Assembly (NCBI GenBank): GCA_963575645.1
Contig: OY754464.1
Span: 1,798,001-1,862,000, forward strand
From: Xanthostigma xanthostigma
Lineage: Eukaryota; Arthropoda; Insecta; Raphidioptera; Raphidiidae
Direction of reading: 5' to 3'
Length of the DNA stretch: 64,000 nt
Part shown: positions 10,083-20,260 of the stretch, piece after piece
Layout: each line of letters starts with the position of its first letter
How positions within the stretch are numbered: position 1 is the first letter of the stretch
Position numbers and translations under genes: made by a program
Notes under the pieces: generated by a model
The model's input: only the letters and a program-made list of their open reading frames with translations
What the model was told of the DNA's origin: nothing
Database searches by the model: none

Positions 10083-10172
10083 TGGCTAGCCGTGCGGTCT
10101 AAGGCACGGGTCTTCGTTGACGTCAACTCTCGGATTCACGGGTCGTGGGTTCTAATCCCGTCCACGCCGAAA
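10083..10172 (+). tRNA. tRNA-derived sequence with long variable arm (pseudogene or SINE head)
   Basis: TGGCTAGCCGTGCGGTCTAAGG is an A-box/D-arm (given in part), and GGGTTCTAATCCCGTCC fits a B-box/T-arm, with an extended variable region between, as in tRNA-Leu and tRNA-Ser. The acceptor ends do not pair well and an A-rich tract follows, so this looks like the head of a short interspersed element or a decayed tRNA copy, not a working tRNA gene. Confidence 0.5.
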
Positions 10173-10258
10173 AAAAAAGTTTGTTTATTTTTCGGCAAAT
10201 TTTTGACAATAAATCGAACTAAAAAATGGAAAATAAATATAGTTTAAAAAAAAACTAA

Positions 10259-10634
10259 AAAACACGCTTTATATCGAACTAAAAAGTAAAAAATATTTTT
10301 TTTTTAAATATAAGCTTAAAACAATAATGAATAAAAAATACAAGTATTATTGTGAAAAAAGCGTGGGGCGCTCGATGTACGAAAATGTGGAACAAAGCGC
10401 AACTAAAAAGCAAAAAATAATATTTTTAAAATAAGCTTAAAACAATAATGAATAAAAAATACTAGTATTATTGTGAAAAAAGCGTGGGGGGCTCTGTTCC
10501 ACATTTTCGTACATCGAGCGCCCCACGCTTTTTTCACAATAATACTTGTATTTTTTATTCATTATTGTTTTAAGCTTATTTTAAAAATATTATTTTTTAC
10601 TTTTTAGTTCGATATAAAGCGTGTTTTTTAGTTT
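10259..10634. repeat. Foldback array: two direct units and one inverted unit
   Basis: A ~130 bp unit running from AACACGCTTTATATCGAACT through AAGCTTAAAACAATAATGAA and AGTATTATTGTGAAAAAAGC to GCGTGGGGCGCTCGATGTAC occurs at about 10261-10400. A shorter direct copy lies at about 10400-10495, then an inverted copy to 10630. The arms would form a long hairpin. It shares the word ACTAAAAAGTA with foldbacks at 10925, 18120 and 22185. Confidence 0.8.
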
Positions 10635-10635
10635 T

Positions 10636-11108
10636 TTAACCGACTTCAACAAAAAGGAGGAGGTTGTATGTTCGTCTGTATATTTTTTTTTTTATGTATG
10701 TTCACCGATTTCTCCGTCAATTGTGGACAGATTTTCAAATTTTTTTTTTATTCGAAAGAGTGCACCTCAGAGGTGGTCCCATCGGAACCAAGTCAGGATC
10801 TGATGGTGGAATCTGGAGAAATCGAGGGAAACTCTCAAATTTCAAAGAAACGCATAATGTTTTTTATGTATGTTCACCGATTTTTAGTGTTAGATTAACA
10901 CTAAAAAGAGAAAAATAAAATATTTTTAACAAAAAAATTGAACCGACTTCACACTAAAAAGTAAAAAATAATTGCGTATTGAAATGTTTTGGAGTCGGTG
11001 TAGTTCTCGGAATAGATTTCATTTTGGCTGATACCGACTCCAAAACATTTCAATACGCAATTATTTTTTACTTTTTAGTGTGAAGTCGGTTCAATTTTTT
11101 TGTTAAAA
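10636..11108 (+). repeat. Compound repeat: CCGACTTCAA element plus palindrome
   Basis: Starts at AACCGACTTCAACAAAAAGG. The first part (to about 10918) holds CACCGATTTCTCCGTCAATT, GAGGTGGTCCCATCGGAACC and a repeated ATGTATGTTCACCGATTTTTAG-type block. The second part, about 10922-11105, is a palindrome with ATTGCGTATTGAAATGTTTT in both arms. The same two-part unit lies inverted at 18085-18597. Several overlapping open frames here are a property of the repeat, not genes. Confidence 0.8.
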
Positions 11109-11134
11109 ATATTTTTTTAAACTATATTTATTCT

Positions 11135-11352
11135 TGCTAGGTATGAGCAAGTGCCAAATAAACGTTCGCTTTTGTAACTATACCACGGAAACCTCAACAA
11201 GACGGCCGGTACAGGAATTACGGTTTTTCGGCGAGTGGCAGCAGGAAAAAGTCCCGGCCACATCTGCCCCCCGCCGCCGAGATTCGACTCCGGTACCTGC
11301 CGAATGCGAGTCTTTGTTGCTCTCACCGCTACGCCACCCCGCTCGGTAAATT
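11135..11352 (-). mobile_element. tRNA-derived SINE, minus copy
   Basis: Read on the minus strand: GGGGTGGCGTAGCGGTGAGA (A box), then a B box like GTACCGGAGTCGAATC, then a body containing GCTGCCACTCGCCGAAAAAC, CTGTACCGGCCGTCTTGTTG and GGTTTCCGTGG. The same head and body recur at 32430-32660 with better conservation. No clean target duplication was seen. Confidence 0.72.
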
Positions 11353-11620
11353 TCCGACATAGGTCAATCTGTCTTACGTCTCCACAGACATAATATAGCC
11401 GGTTGGAGCGGCGGATGACGCCGTACTGTGTACGTCACGTCATAAGGACGCCTCTGCCGATCGCATCGCCAGGAAAGGAAGCAATTAAATCACCGCCATT
11501 GCGCGCGCGTGCTGCTCTCGCGGTACGAATTTATTTCATGTATGTGTGTGATGTCAGATGCTCTATTAGCATTTCGACTATTGTACAATGTACCTACATA
11601 ATATTATTATTATACTTAAA
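11353..11620. other. Unique sequence with a GC-rich patch
   Basis: 11400-11530 is clearly richer in GC than its surroundings (GCGGCGGATGACGCC, GCGCGCGTGCTGCTC). A 73-codon frame at 11403-11624 crosses it with no recognised motif. It could be a decayed exon or an unknown repeat. Confidence 0.3.
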
Positions 11621-11735
11621 CTAGCCGTTACCCGCGGTTTCGCACGCTATTGAGACGAAACGCGGATGCATTCCCATTATTTGGCATAGCTGGGCAGGAA
11701 ATCTATACTAATATATAAAACTGAATAGTTTCTTT
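11621..11735. mobile_element. Two Helitron end fragments back to back
   Basis: 11621-11690 is the minus-strand 3' end of a HelB-type element: CTAGCCGTTACCCGCGGTTT and GAGACGAAACGCGGATGCAT, matching the 3' end at 41390-41458. 11702-11733 is a Helitron head, TCTATACTAATATATAAAAC. Both are fragments. Confidence 0.65.
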
Positions 11736-11743
11736 ATAATATA

Positions 11744-12345
11744 CTAGCGGTCCCGCCCGGTTTCACCCGGGTGCAAAAGAATGAATGGGGAAGGAAGGGA
11801 CATGAGTACACACATTCATCTTAGTTTACTGAGACGAATGTTGTGTCCAAATTTCATGATGTTCGGAGCTACCGTTCAAAAGTTTTTGTCGATAAAGAGC
11901 AGTATTTAAACTTTTTTTAACTAATAATTTTTTTTAAATGAATTAAATAAAATTAAAATAAATTTAAATGTAAGCCTTAGAAGAAAGCAATGTAAAAAAA
12001 AATAAATAAAAATATATTCACCCAACGTGGGGCTCGAACCCACGACCCTGATATTGACAGTCTCATGCGCTACCGATTGATCTACCTGAGGTTGTGTTCT
12101 TTCATCACTAATATGAGTATATCTTATAGTTAGCGCATTTCACATGAATAGAAGCTTACTTTTGAGATACTTTTTGCAACATTTTTCATTAAAGCTCCGC
12201 TCCTAATGGTCGTAGCGTAATATTATTATAGCCTATAGCCTTCCTCGGTAAATGGGCTATCCAACAAAAAAAAATTTATTCTATTTGAACCAGTAGTTCC
12301 TGAGATTAGCGTGTTCAAACAAACAAACTCATCAGCTTTATAAAA
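11744..12345 (-). mobile_element. Non-autonomous Helitron HelA with tRNA-Lys-like core
   Basis: The minus-strand 3' end is CACCCGGGTGAAACCGGGCG followed by GGACCGCTAG, with the hairpin CCCGG-GTGAAA-CCGGG about 10 bases before CTAG, the Helitron signature. The 5' end is near TTATAAAGCTGATGAGTTTG. The middle carries a tRNA-Lys-like sequence (12019-12091) also found at the same place in two other copies. No Rep/helicase. Confidence 0.82.
12019..12091 (-). tRNA. tRNA-Lys-derived sequence inside a Helitron (pseudogene)
   Basis: Minus strand: AGATCAATCGGTAGCGCATG (D-arm/A-box) and GGTCGTGGGTTCGAGCCCCA (T-arm/B-box), with a GTTGGGTG 3' acceptor. It differs from a normal tRNA-Lys in the anticodon stem-loop (GACTGTCAATATC) and its 5' acceptor strand no longer pairs. 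The T-arm is intact. It belongs to the mobile element, not to a host tRNA locus. Confidence 0.72.
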
Positions 12346-12795
12346 AATAAAATCGTAACTTAGTCTGTAATTGAACAGTTTTATAGATTCCTAGAGCGAA
12401 TTTTCAGTTTTCATTACATTTTTCTGTTTATATTTTTTTGTACTATATATAAAGCTGAAGAGTTTGTTTGTTTGTTTGTTTGTCTGATGGGTTACTGAAC
12501 TGTATAGTGTATTGTAACTCGTGGCTATATCTGATAGTCTAGTTGTCGTACCGTGTTGTATGCGAGATTTCTCTCATATTGTGCTGTATAAACGCACCGG
12601 TAGCGGACGCTTGTTTTTTTGTATTAGAACTGTTATATTGTGTACGTGCGTAACATGTTGAGGGTTAAAAACATTTTTTTTGTGATGTAACTACAAAACG
12701 GTTTTCGGATTTTTCTTTTTACTTGCGCTGTAAGACATTGCTTCTTGCCAAATTTCATGGTTCTAGGTCAACGGGAAGTACCTTATAGGTTTTGA
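12346..12795 (+). mobile_element. Helitron remnants and a repeated 95 bp block
   Basis: 12346-12440 (AAATCGTAACTTAGTCTGTA, GATTCCTAGAGCGAATTTTC) recurs at 44705-44800, there too just before a Helitron head. A head at about 12446, TATAAAGCTGAAGAGTTTGT, begins a further plus-strand copy whose interior to 12790 is unlike the other HelA copies and has no matching end. Confidence 0.55.
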
Positions 12796-12799
12796 TTTC

Positions 12800-13025
12800 A
12801 AGAGTCTTGACCATAGAGATATAAGTAACTAGAGTACGCTAGTTCGTATGCTTGCCATAAGTGAAAGTGTCCTCAGTTGAGAGAGAGAGAGAACGCTGCA
12901 GAAATTCCAGAAAACCAGATATTTGTCTTGTATCATTAGTTACCATAGAGATAAGGAACTGTTCTCTGAATTGCAGACACTTTCACGGCTCACTCGCGTA
13001 CTCTAGTCTAATATCTCTATGGTTT
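12800..13025. mobile_element. Short foldback element
   Basis: TATAAGTAACTAGAGTACGC near 12820 is mirrored, imperfectly, by GCGTACTCTAGTCTAATATC near 12995. Outer words ACCATAGAGATAT and ATATCTCTATGGT match. Its right half recurs at 31000-31110. A GA run lies at 12880-12892. Confidence 0.6.
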
Positions 13026-13612
13026 TTGACACAAACGGATAACAAAGTGGGATTTCTTTTTTCCTTTTGAGGTACAGAACCCTAAAAAAGAAATAACACC
13101 ATCTATATTACACAGTCAATTGTATTTTAAAGCATTTTAATGAATTTTACAAAGGTTTTTGTATATAGACCGAAGAATAACAAATAAAAACGGGTAATTT
13201 TACTTCGATGATTAATAGATGAAACAGCTGAGAGTCACGAAGAACGTCACAAATATGCTGTCAATTCATCAGTAGATTTAAGAAGTGGCAATACGTAATG
13301 TTTTAAGTTTACAGTTGGGGGCATACGTGTATTGGTTATTTTTAGTTTTGGAATTTGTCCGAACATATAACATCTATATTTCGATCGTGACTAGTTTTGC
13401 TTGCGTAGTATGATTTTGTTTTCATAATTTCTGTTTATAATTTCGGATGGAATTCCGCAAGTATTTTTAGATTTATGATTCTACAAATAAACACACGCAT
13501 ATCAAAATTAGAGTGATTGATCTAAAATTAAAGTCTGATGTGTTGTCGGAAATAGTTTCAAATTAAATTTAAAAAACATCGCGCGTACTCTACCTGCACG
13601 GACAAAGACATA
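13026..13612. other. AT-rich unique sequence
   Basis: I see no coding frame, tRNA-like box or repeat with a second copy here. Confidence 0.45.
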
Positions 13613-14269
13613 GTCCAGTCAAAATAGACAAAAAAATAGTGGTCAGTTTACAATATCGCATAGAGTTGAAAATTGGTACAGATTTTAGGTACACTATTAC
13701 AAATGAAAGATCAAAAGTAGCCACCGATCCTACATCTGCTTCAAAATTTATTCAAGGTCAAAGGTTAAAAGTATCAGTTTTTTACACTTTTCTCGTAAAC
13801 GGTAAATGTTATCTAAAAATAGGTCAAACAAAAGTTGTAGATCATGCAATTGTCTACAAGAATTGTTCTTATACTTTTTTTCCCTACGAATCACCATTCT
13901 TTTGAAATGGTGATTTCATAACGCATATTAACATTTAACGTTATTTTTGATAAATACGTTCAGTATGTACAAAGATATTTTGGTCTCATATCTCAGGATT
14001 AGTGAAACGTAGGAAAAAAATATAAGAACAGTTTTTGTAGACAATTGTATGATCTACAACTTTTGTCTAACCTATATTTTTAGATAACATTTACCGTTTA
14101 CGAGAAAATTGCAAAAAAGCGATACTTTAGACCTTCGACTTTGAATAAATTTTGAAGCAGATGTAGTACCGGTGGGGACTTTTGATATTTTATTTGTAAT
14201 AGTGTACTTAAGACCTGTACCAATTTTCAGTTCTATGCGAATTATAGTAAATGTTTATTTTGACTGGAC
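13613..14269. mobile_element. 657 bp foldback element with TA target duplication
   Basis: Ends GTCCAGTCAAAATA and TATTTTGACTGGAC are perfect inverted repeats flanked on both sides by TA. The arms, about 290 bp, share TTGGTACAGATTTT-like, TAAATGTTATCTAAAAATAG and TTGTAGATCATGCAATTGTC sequence with moderate divergence. TA flanks and long terminal inverted repeats point to the Tc1/mariner group. An 88-codon frame in the left arm is not a gene. Confidence 0.85.
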
Positions 14270-14713
14270 TACCAGAAAAGTCTGCTCGTGAAAGTATCCG
14301 TGTTATTTAACGCACATCGACTAGCGCCAGCAATCGGCAACTAAAGCTTTTTTCAAAAGTTCTTTGATGTGAAACATCTATTGGCGCTCTTTTAATATGC
14401 CGTCATGCACCCTCTACGCCGCTGCTCTCGACTCCCTTGCTTCTTAAATTTTATTTAATTCCGAGGTCGGTCCTGGCGTTATGTTATGTCACTGCGGAAA
14501 TATGTTATGTCACTATCCAACAAAACGGGAACAACTTCGAACTATTTTTGCGAATACGCGATAATGTGACGTTTCCATAGTGACATAACATATCGCTAAA
14601 ACCGACTCAAAATTTAATTAAACCTTGAAAGCGAGTTTCTCTTTTATTTTTGGGTGTTGATAAAAAAAAGTTACTTGAAATATTTGTTCGTCTATTTGAT
14701 TTCTACACGCTGT
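14270..14713. other. AT-rich sequence with short inverted words
   Basis: TTATGTTATGTCACTGCGGA and ATATGTTATGTCACTATCC near 14480-14516 face CATAGTGACATAACATATCG near 14575-14595, a small inverted arrangement. Otherwise nothing recognised. Confidence 0.4.
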
Positions 14714-14815
14714 TAAAAAAAATTGTTTGTCTGTAAAGTCGGTTTACGGACGATAGTTTTACTTGATAACGTATTCCGCTCGAATATCATATTTAATAAT
14801 ACATAACCTAAATTT
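14714..14815 (+). mobile_element. Element X, head fragment
   Basis: ATTGTTTGTCTGTAAAGTCG, GTTTACGGACGATAGTTTTA and TGATAACGTATTCCG identify the X head; a short interior follows to TACATAACCTAAATTTT, then the copy stops. Confidence 0.78.
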
Positions 14816-14824
14816 TAGTAGCTG

Positions 14825-14890
14825 TCAGGCGGAACGTGATACATTTCGGAACGAGACACATTTCGGAACGTGACACATTTCGGAACGTGA
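14825..14890. repeat. 20 bp minisatellite, about 3.5 units
   Basis: The unit CGGAACGTGACACATTT with small changes repeats at about 14830-14890 with a ~19-20 bp period. It abuts an element M copy truncated at that point. Confidence 0.7.
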
Positions 14891-14891
14891 C

Positions 14892-15285
14892 ACATTATAA
14901 TAATAATAATGGCCACCACATAGAGCATAATACATAACCTATAAACGTGGAGTATTATATCTACAGTTGCTCTTGTGAATTTACTGACCTTTTGTAAAGT
15001 GTACAGTTGTAAAACAAGTTTTGTGTGCAATTGGGTTAGGATAAAACATTATTATTTTGTGAAACTTTTTTTCTGACGGTCACACTAACGCCATCGGTCG
15101 GATTTTCGGGTGAACGTCAACATATTCAACAAAAAGAGCAAGGAGTACAGTGCAGTGTATATTTATTCTTTAACTAACTTTTATATCTGATATTTTGCTT
15201 GGTGAATTGAAAGTAAATTTTAATCTAACGTATGAGATTAGTAGCTTCTATCTTTAATAGTGTTCGGTGAATATGGGCATAATAC
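14892..15285 (+). mobile_element. MITE family M, 5'-truncated
   Basis: Starts inside the element at AATAATAATGGCCACCACAT and runs to the right terminus GTGTTCGGTGAATATGGGCA. Interior words TAAACGTGGAGTATTATATC and TGCAATTGGGTTAGGATAAA match the other copies. Confidence 0.8.
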
Positions 15286-15690
15286 ACATTAATAAAAAAA
15301 AAGATTGGTTCAGCATAATATTTATTAGCACGGTTCGTTATCATCTTAATTTCATTTTCCGATTACTTGAAACGTTTTGTAGAAACTAGAACACGGTGTA
15401 AATATACCGCTCGCACACACACCAACATAATATTTATATATAAATACATTTGCTTGCTCAGACTTCTTTAACGAGATCGTGTAGCATCTCGGATTCGAAA
15501 GAAAACCGGTGATATTTTACACCACCGGAATTTGTACTCGTTGCAATATAATAATATTTTAAAGTGCTGCCCGCATACAAAAGATAACCGTTTTCTTATA
15601 CTTAGGCACTGATTATGAAAAGAAAATGTCGATTGATAAATAATATATAATTAACCGTATGAGATTACCGTGTATTTGCAGTAAAGAAAT
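15286..15690. other. AT-rich, nothing recognised
   Basis: Contains a small inverted pair, ACCGGTGATATTTTACACCA, and a short CA run near 15411-15420. No repeat or gene identified. Confidence 0.4.
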
Positions 15691-15950
15691 AGTATATTGT
15701 GCGACTAGTGAGAGAAGGAGAAGATTCCATGAGTATGAAATTTGCCGCACGAGCGTAGCGAGTGCTGTAACACGCGAGTGGAATATTCTCCTTCGATCAA
15801 TAGTCGAACATAATACTTTTGATTTTTTCTTTACTGCCGCCGGAATGTACGTACTTCCCGCATCAGTGCGTGTTATCCCACTAATGCGTAAACGTGAGAC
15901 TTTCTGCCTTACATTTGATGCCGAAAGTATGAAGAAAAAAATATTGCAGG
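15691..15950. mobile_element. Fragment related to the 2477-3256 foldback family
   Basis: 15836-15935 (TACTGCCGCCGGAATGTACG, CGCATCAGTGCGTG, AGACTTTCTGCCTTACA, GATGCCGAAAGTATG) matches the right arm end of the 2477-3256 palindrome. 15720-15800 has its own inverted words (GAGAAGGAGAAGATTCCA and TGGAATATTCTCCTTC). The 115- and 124-codon frames here follow the inverted repeat and are not genes. Confidence 0.7.
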
Positions 15951-16221
15951 AAATATACATCTCTGAAAAAAGTCACTTAAGGGAGTCCCACTGGAACAGC
16001 GGGAGGAAGCGGGGCAAGAGGCAACTCCCATAGTAAAGCAGTCATTGCCAGTGTTAAAAACAAACGTTTGAGCAGTGAAAAAGCATTGTATTGCAGTCGT
16101 TTACAGAGGAACGCGAGTGGCAACGCCTCGACTTGAAATTCCATGATTGTACAGTTGGTACTACTGTGTAAGTAATTTCCAGTGTATCAGCTGTTCCTAA
16201 TAGCTTAAGCAACGAATAATT
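15951..16221. other. Unassigned sequence
   Basis: A purine-rich stretch at 15980-16020 (GGGAGGAAGCGGGGCAAGAG) stands out from the AT-rich background. No second copy that I noticed and no coding signal. Confidence 0.3.
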
Positions 16222-16224
16222 CTA

Positions 16225-17383
16225 GATGGAAAAGTCGAAAGCAGAACATTTGACTTAGGAACTTTGTTTGGACTAGTTAGGAGATAAAGATACTAAAAGT
16301 CCTTACCCCTCCGAGGTACGCCCGAAGGGGGGGAGCACAAAGAAGGTCCCGTTTTTTGGTATTTTGCTTTCATCTCGAAAACGGTACGTCGTACGAAATT
16401 TTGTTGGAATACATAATGAAAGCTGATAAAATTCTCTACAACTTTAGTTTTCACACTTTTTATCTATCTCCAATCTTTGCCTAGCTATGAGCTCCGAAAA
16501 ATGGTCGTTTTCAAAAATGTGTTAAATTCTCTGTAGCACATTGTAACAATACGAATTTGTCAAAATCATTTCGTATCGCTCATCCACACTATTAAAAACA
16601 CCCACACACTATTAAAAAATAACATAAGCTGGGAGTACCTCCACACAGGGCCCTCTTTCCCACTGGGCACTCTGGCACGTGCCCAGGGCCCCGCGATCAA
16701 TAGAGACCCCCTAGTTTAATGGTATACTAAGTACCTAAACTGTTTTAAACAAAAATCATCAGTGAACTATTTTTCATATACTTATTTTTTTTGTGTCCTT
16801 CATGTTAAAATTGGGAACGTGATCCTTTTAAATATATGTATTTTATATCACATTCCTCGACTTAGAATCTAGAACCTTGTTTATCTATTTTCTTTGTCTA
16901 TTCTAACAAAATAGTGCTCTGTTAAGGTCGTAGGGGCCCCATAATCCTAATGTGCCCAGGGCCTTCAATAGGTTAAAGCTTATGTTATTTTTTAATAGTG
17001 TGTGGGTGTTTTTAATAGTTTGGATGAGCGATACGAAATGATTTTGACAAATTCGTATTGTTACAATGTGTTACAGAGAATTTAACACATTTTTGAAAAT
17101 CGACCATTTTTCGGAGCTCATAGCTAGGCAAAGATTGGAGATAGATAAAAAGTGTGAAAGCTAAAGTTGTAGAGAATTTTATCAGCTTTCATTATGTATT
17201 ACAACAAAATTTCGTACGACGTACCGTTTTCGAGATGAAAGCAAAAAACCAAAAAACGGGACCTTCTTTGTGCTCCCTCCCTTCGGGCGTACCTCAGAGG
17301 GGCAAGGACTTTTAGTATGTTTATCTCCTAACTAGTCCAAACAAAGTTCCTAAGTCAAATGTTCTGCTTTCGACTTTTCCATC
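16225..17383. mobile_element. Large foldback element with ~400 bp arms and an insertion in the loop
   Basis: Ends GATGGAAAAGTCGAAAGCAG and CTGCTTTCGACTTTTCCATC are inverted and flanked by TA within CTAG on both sides, fitting a TA target. The arms stay highly similar for about 400 bp (to 16633 and from 16973), including TTTCATCTCGAAAACGGTAC, TCTATCTCCAATCTTTGCCT and ACTATTAAAAACACCCACAC. The loop is occupied by a second element. Confidence 0.88.
16634..16972. mobile_element. Element inserted in the loop of the foldback
   Basis: CACAGGGCCCTCTTTCCCAC, GTGCCCAGGGCCCCGCG and, at the right, GTAGGGGCCCCATAATCC and TGTGCCCAGGGCCTTCAATA form GC-rich ends around an AT-rich middle. The style is like the hAT-type MITE at 56246-56560, but exact terminal repeats and a target duplication could not be fixed. 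Confidence 0.6.
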
Positions 17384-17386
17384 TAG

Positions 17387-18084
17387 ATGCCCCTTATGAG
17401 CACTCATTGACTAAACTATAAGCCACCGTCTTTGTGTCTATTCATTATTGTAATTAGTCTAATTAGAACAACTATTTTTTAACAGATTATAATTTTGTTA
17501 TGTAAATTTATTTCACTTAATTTAGTCAAAATTAAAGCAACTTACTCGTAAAAATATATTGTTTTCTTTTACTCTTTATAACGCAATAAAATACCCGATC
17601 TCTTCAATTTCGCTATATTAAAGTTACACTGTATATAAGGATCACTGAAATTTGTTTAAAAGCATTTTGTAATGATAATTATTATGGGTGTGCCTAAGAA
17701 ATAAAATACCGTTTTTAAAATTTAAATTATTACTAATTATATTTGTCACGTTCCAAGTAATTCTCAATAAGTCGTGTGATAAAATACAAAATATGTTTTC
17801 TTAAACCGTTGCCACAATTGATTAAAAAATGTCAATTTTACAATTCCATTCACAGCGCTATAAAAATACAATAATACGTTCTGAACTTCATATAAAAACT
17901 TGTATCTTTATTTTTGGAAAATATGTAGGATGTTGCGAGCACCTTATATGAAAATACCGGATATTATGTACATACATATCTTTGCAATAAAATATTATTA
18001 TGCTAAATTGCTCAGTTAGAATATGTCCAAGGATCAAAATGGGATCTAACGTCCGTCCGGCGCTGTTACTAAGCCAATTTTATT
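17387..18084. other. AT-rich unique sequence
   Basis: About 700 bp with no open frame of note, no tRNA-like box and no repeated block that I could find. Confidence 0.45.
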
Positions 18085-18597
18085 GAAATTTAGGATCGAA
18101 AAAATATTTTTAACAAAAAAATTGAACCGACTTCACACTAAAAAGTAAAAAATAATTGCGTATTGAAATGTTTTGGAGTCGGCGTCAGCCAAAATGAAAT
18201 CTATTCCGAGAACTACACCGACTCCAAAACATTTCAATACGCAATTATTTTTTACTTTTTAGTGTGATTTCGGTTCAATTTTTTTGTTAAATTTTATTTT
18301 TCTCTTCTTAGTGTTAATCTAACACTAAAAATCGGTGAACATACATAAAAAACATTATGCGTGCCTTTGAAATTTGAGAGTTTCCCTTGATTTCTCCGGA
18401 TTCCACCATCAGATCCTGACTTGGTTCCGATGGGACCACCTCTGAGGTGCACTCTTTCGAATAAAAAAAAAATTTGAAAATCGGTCCATAATTGACGGAG
18501 AAATCGGTGAACATACATAAAAAAAAATAAAAAATAAAAAAAAATATACAGACGAACATAGAACCTCCTCCTTTTTGTTGAAGTCGGTTAAAAAACA
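18085..18597 (-). repeat. Compound repeat, inverted copy of 10636-11108
   Basis: Same two-part unit in the opposite orientation. The palindrome with AATTGCGTATTGAAATGTTT arms is at about 18105-18285, and the CACCGATTTCTCCGTCAATT / GAGGTGGTCCCATCGGAACC part runs from 18300 to 18590, ending at AAGTCGGTTAAAAAAC. The link between the two parts is the same in both copies, so they move as one unit. Confidence 0.82.
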
Positions 18598-18649
18598 ACC
18601 CGTTTCATTATTACGTGTAAATTAAACTTTTTAACCTTCAAACACCATA

Positions 18650-19230
18650 ACTAATTCAGGTCAAAATTCACATTTCAAAATTTTACAATATTTTTTCTTA
18701 ATCCAAAAAACATTTTTGTAAAAAGTCTGTGCGTTTAAGGCCGCTGCACTCGAGGCTGGTTTTCCCGCTAGATTCCTTGCTAATTTTTAAGCGTTGGTTT
18801 TTATAATGGCTATTATGTGTTGCCTTCACACGATGCATGTATTGAAGTTTGATTTGTAGATGGGTTTGGTACGCGCGCACTGACAGTTCGAATGTTAACA
18901 AAAGTGAACGTTTATTGCCTCTGAACCGAACACACACTATGACCCAGTGTTTGTTTGTGGACGTTTTTGTCGCCCACGTGACAAGATACTGCTCCCTGAT
19001 TGGTTCTTGCTGAAAACAAAGAAGAAAAATAGTCCCGTTTCTAATCTTGTCACCCCGCAGGCAAGCCCGCAGTTACGTCATTTCCATCTTCGTAGCTCGC
19101 ACGGCAGCCAGTCCAAGTCATAGCAAAAACTAGCCTCGTGTGAAGCGCCCTTTAGCCTGTTTGTAAACACGATACAGGTCAAACAGATGCAACCAATTTT
19201 TGGGAGGATGTTTGAAAAAATATATTATTA
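18650..19230 (+). repeat. Interspersed repeat P, split by element F
   Basis: 18650-18734 (TTCAGGTCAAAATTCACATT, TTTTACAATATTTTTT) and 19154-19230 (AAACACGATACAGGTCAAAC, TTTTTGGGAGGATGTTTG) are consecutive parts of P, separated by the family F element. Confidence 0.75.
18735..19153 (+). mobile_element. Family F element, short but with both ends
   Basis: Left end TTTAAGGCCGCTGCACTCGA and right end CGTGTGAAGCGCCCTTTAG are imperfect inverted repeats. Inside are ATTCGAATGTTAAC-like sequence read inverted, GTGACAAGATACTGCTCCCT, GATTGGTTCTTGC and GTTACGTCATTTCCATC. It lies within repeat P, which dates it as younger than that P copy. Confidence 0.75.
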
Positions 19231-19607
19231 TAATTTATAGATTATAGACGCCCGTCAACTAAGGTTATTAACGTCTATAAATAAACGATAATTTTAAGTA
19301 AATAAGTAAAAAGTTCAGTTTACGACAGGATCTGTTCAAATTTTGATTATGTGCTTGTTTGGATATCCTCGTCAGATAATTCCTGTTTATCTGGGAAATA
19401 ATCAAGTGGAAGTAGAAGTTCCGGGATGTAAGTAGATAAAATTCAGTTACAGTCAGTGGCGGCGCGTGAAAGTTTTAAAACGGGAGCTCTGCTCCCTAAC
19501 ACGGGCTAGGAATGAGGGGGGAGGGGTTAATTAAATTATGAATTACATCCGTGTTTATGGTGTTTTTATTGGGGAACTTCCAATCACTGTTGAACGAAAT
19601 CTTTATA
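19231..19607. other. Unassigned sequence
   Basis: Contains CAGTGGCGGCGCGTGAAAG near 19455, a hAT-like terminal word with no partner found, and GGGAGCTCTGCTCCC, a 15 bp palindrome, near 19481. Otherwise AT-rich. Confidence 0.35.
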
Positions 19608-19740
19608 TTTAAACAGTATATTACACCACAAGGGCCAAAAGTCTTGCATTCCATGATGCTTGAGGAGTCGAACCCGCGACCTTTGCGTTATTAATTCAAC
19701 TGGGCCATAGATTACTAAGCGCGATGCGTTTTACAATGAT
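19608..19740 (-). mobile_element. Decayed tRNA-Ile-headed repeat
   Basis: Minus strand: TAATCTATGGCCCAGTTGAA, then CAAAGGTCGCGGGTTCGACT; the T-arm is clear and the D-arm decayed. The following GATAAAGAAGTAAGAATTAC matches GGTAAACAAGTAAGAATGAA after the better copy at 22495-22566, so both belong to one repeat family. Confidence 0.55.
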
Positions 19741-20260
19741 AAAGAAGTAAGAATTACCTAATGATATGTGTTTATTAAAATTTCTTATTTCTTTTATTAT
19801 TTTCTTCTTTATTTTGGAATTCTGAGTTATGTTAAAAATTTCAAGTCTCTATCTCATCAGGAAGTTATAGTTTAAAATCAATTACAAATTTCCGCCCGAC
19901 AAACACGAAAAAATAGAAACGTGATAATAACCGATCACTAAAAATACAGAAAATTTTATGGAGAATACTGGACAAATAGGTATAATTTTACCAAGATGGA
20001 GGCCCTTTCCTGTCACATTTATGTTGCAGCTGTGCTGTACTGGCGTTTCTCTTCAAAGTACCGTATTTAGGCATATCACTGATTATTTCAATATTTCTCA
20101 GAACAAATTTTTGTTGAGACTAACTGCATATTGCATACGAAAGTTTTTTTTCTTCAATTAAAAAAGCGCGCTCGGTGGCTTAGATAAATTAGGGTGATGG
20201 TACAGGTTTCCGATCGTTTACCTGCGGTCGACCATTTTTGTATTTAATTAATTACATATA
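19741..20260. other. AT-rich, nothing recognised
   Basis: A 67-codon frame at 19958-20161 has no motif and mixed composition. No repeat second copy noticed. Confidence 0.4.

Noticed and set aside
10621-10918. Three overlapping frames repeating CMFTDFSV-like peptides
   Set aside because: They are readings of an interspersed repeat, present again inverted at 18294-18598.
13639-13905. 88-codon frame
   Set aside because: Lies in one arm of a TA-flanked foldback; the mirror arm does not keep the frame.
15613-16033. 115- and 124-codon frames on opposite strands
   Set aside because: They follow an inverted repeat fragment and end in unrelated sequence; no domain visible.
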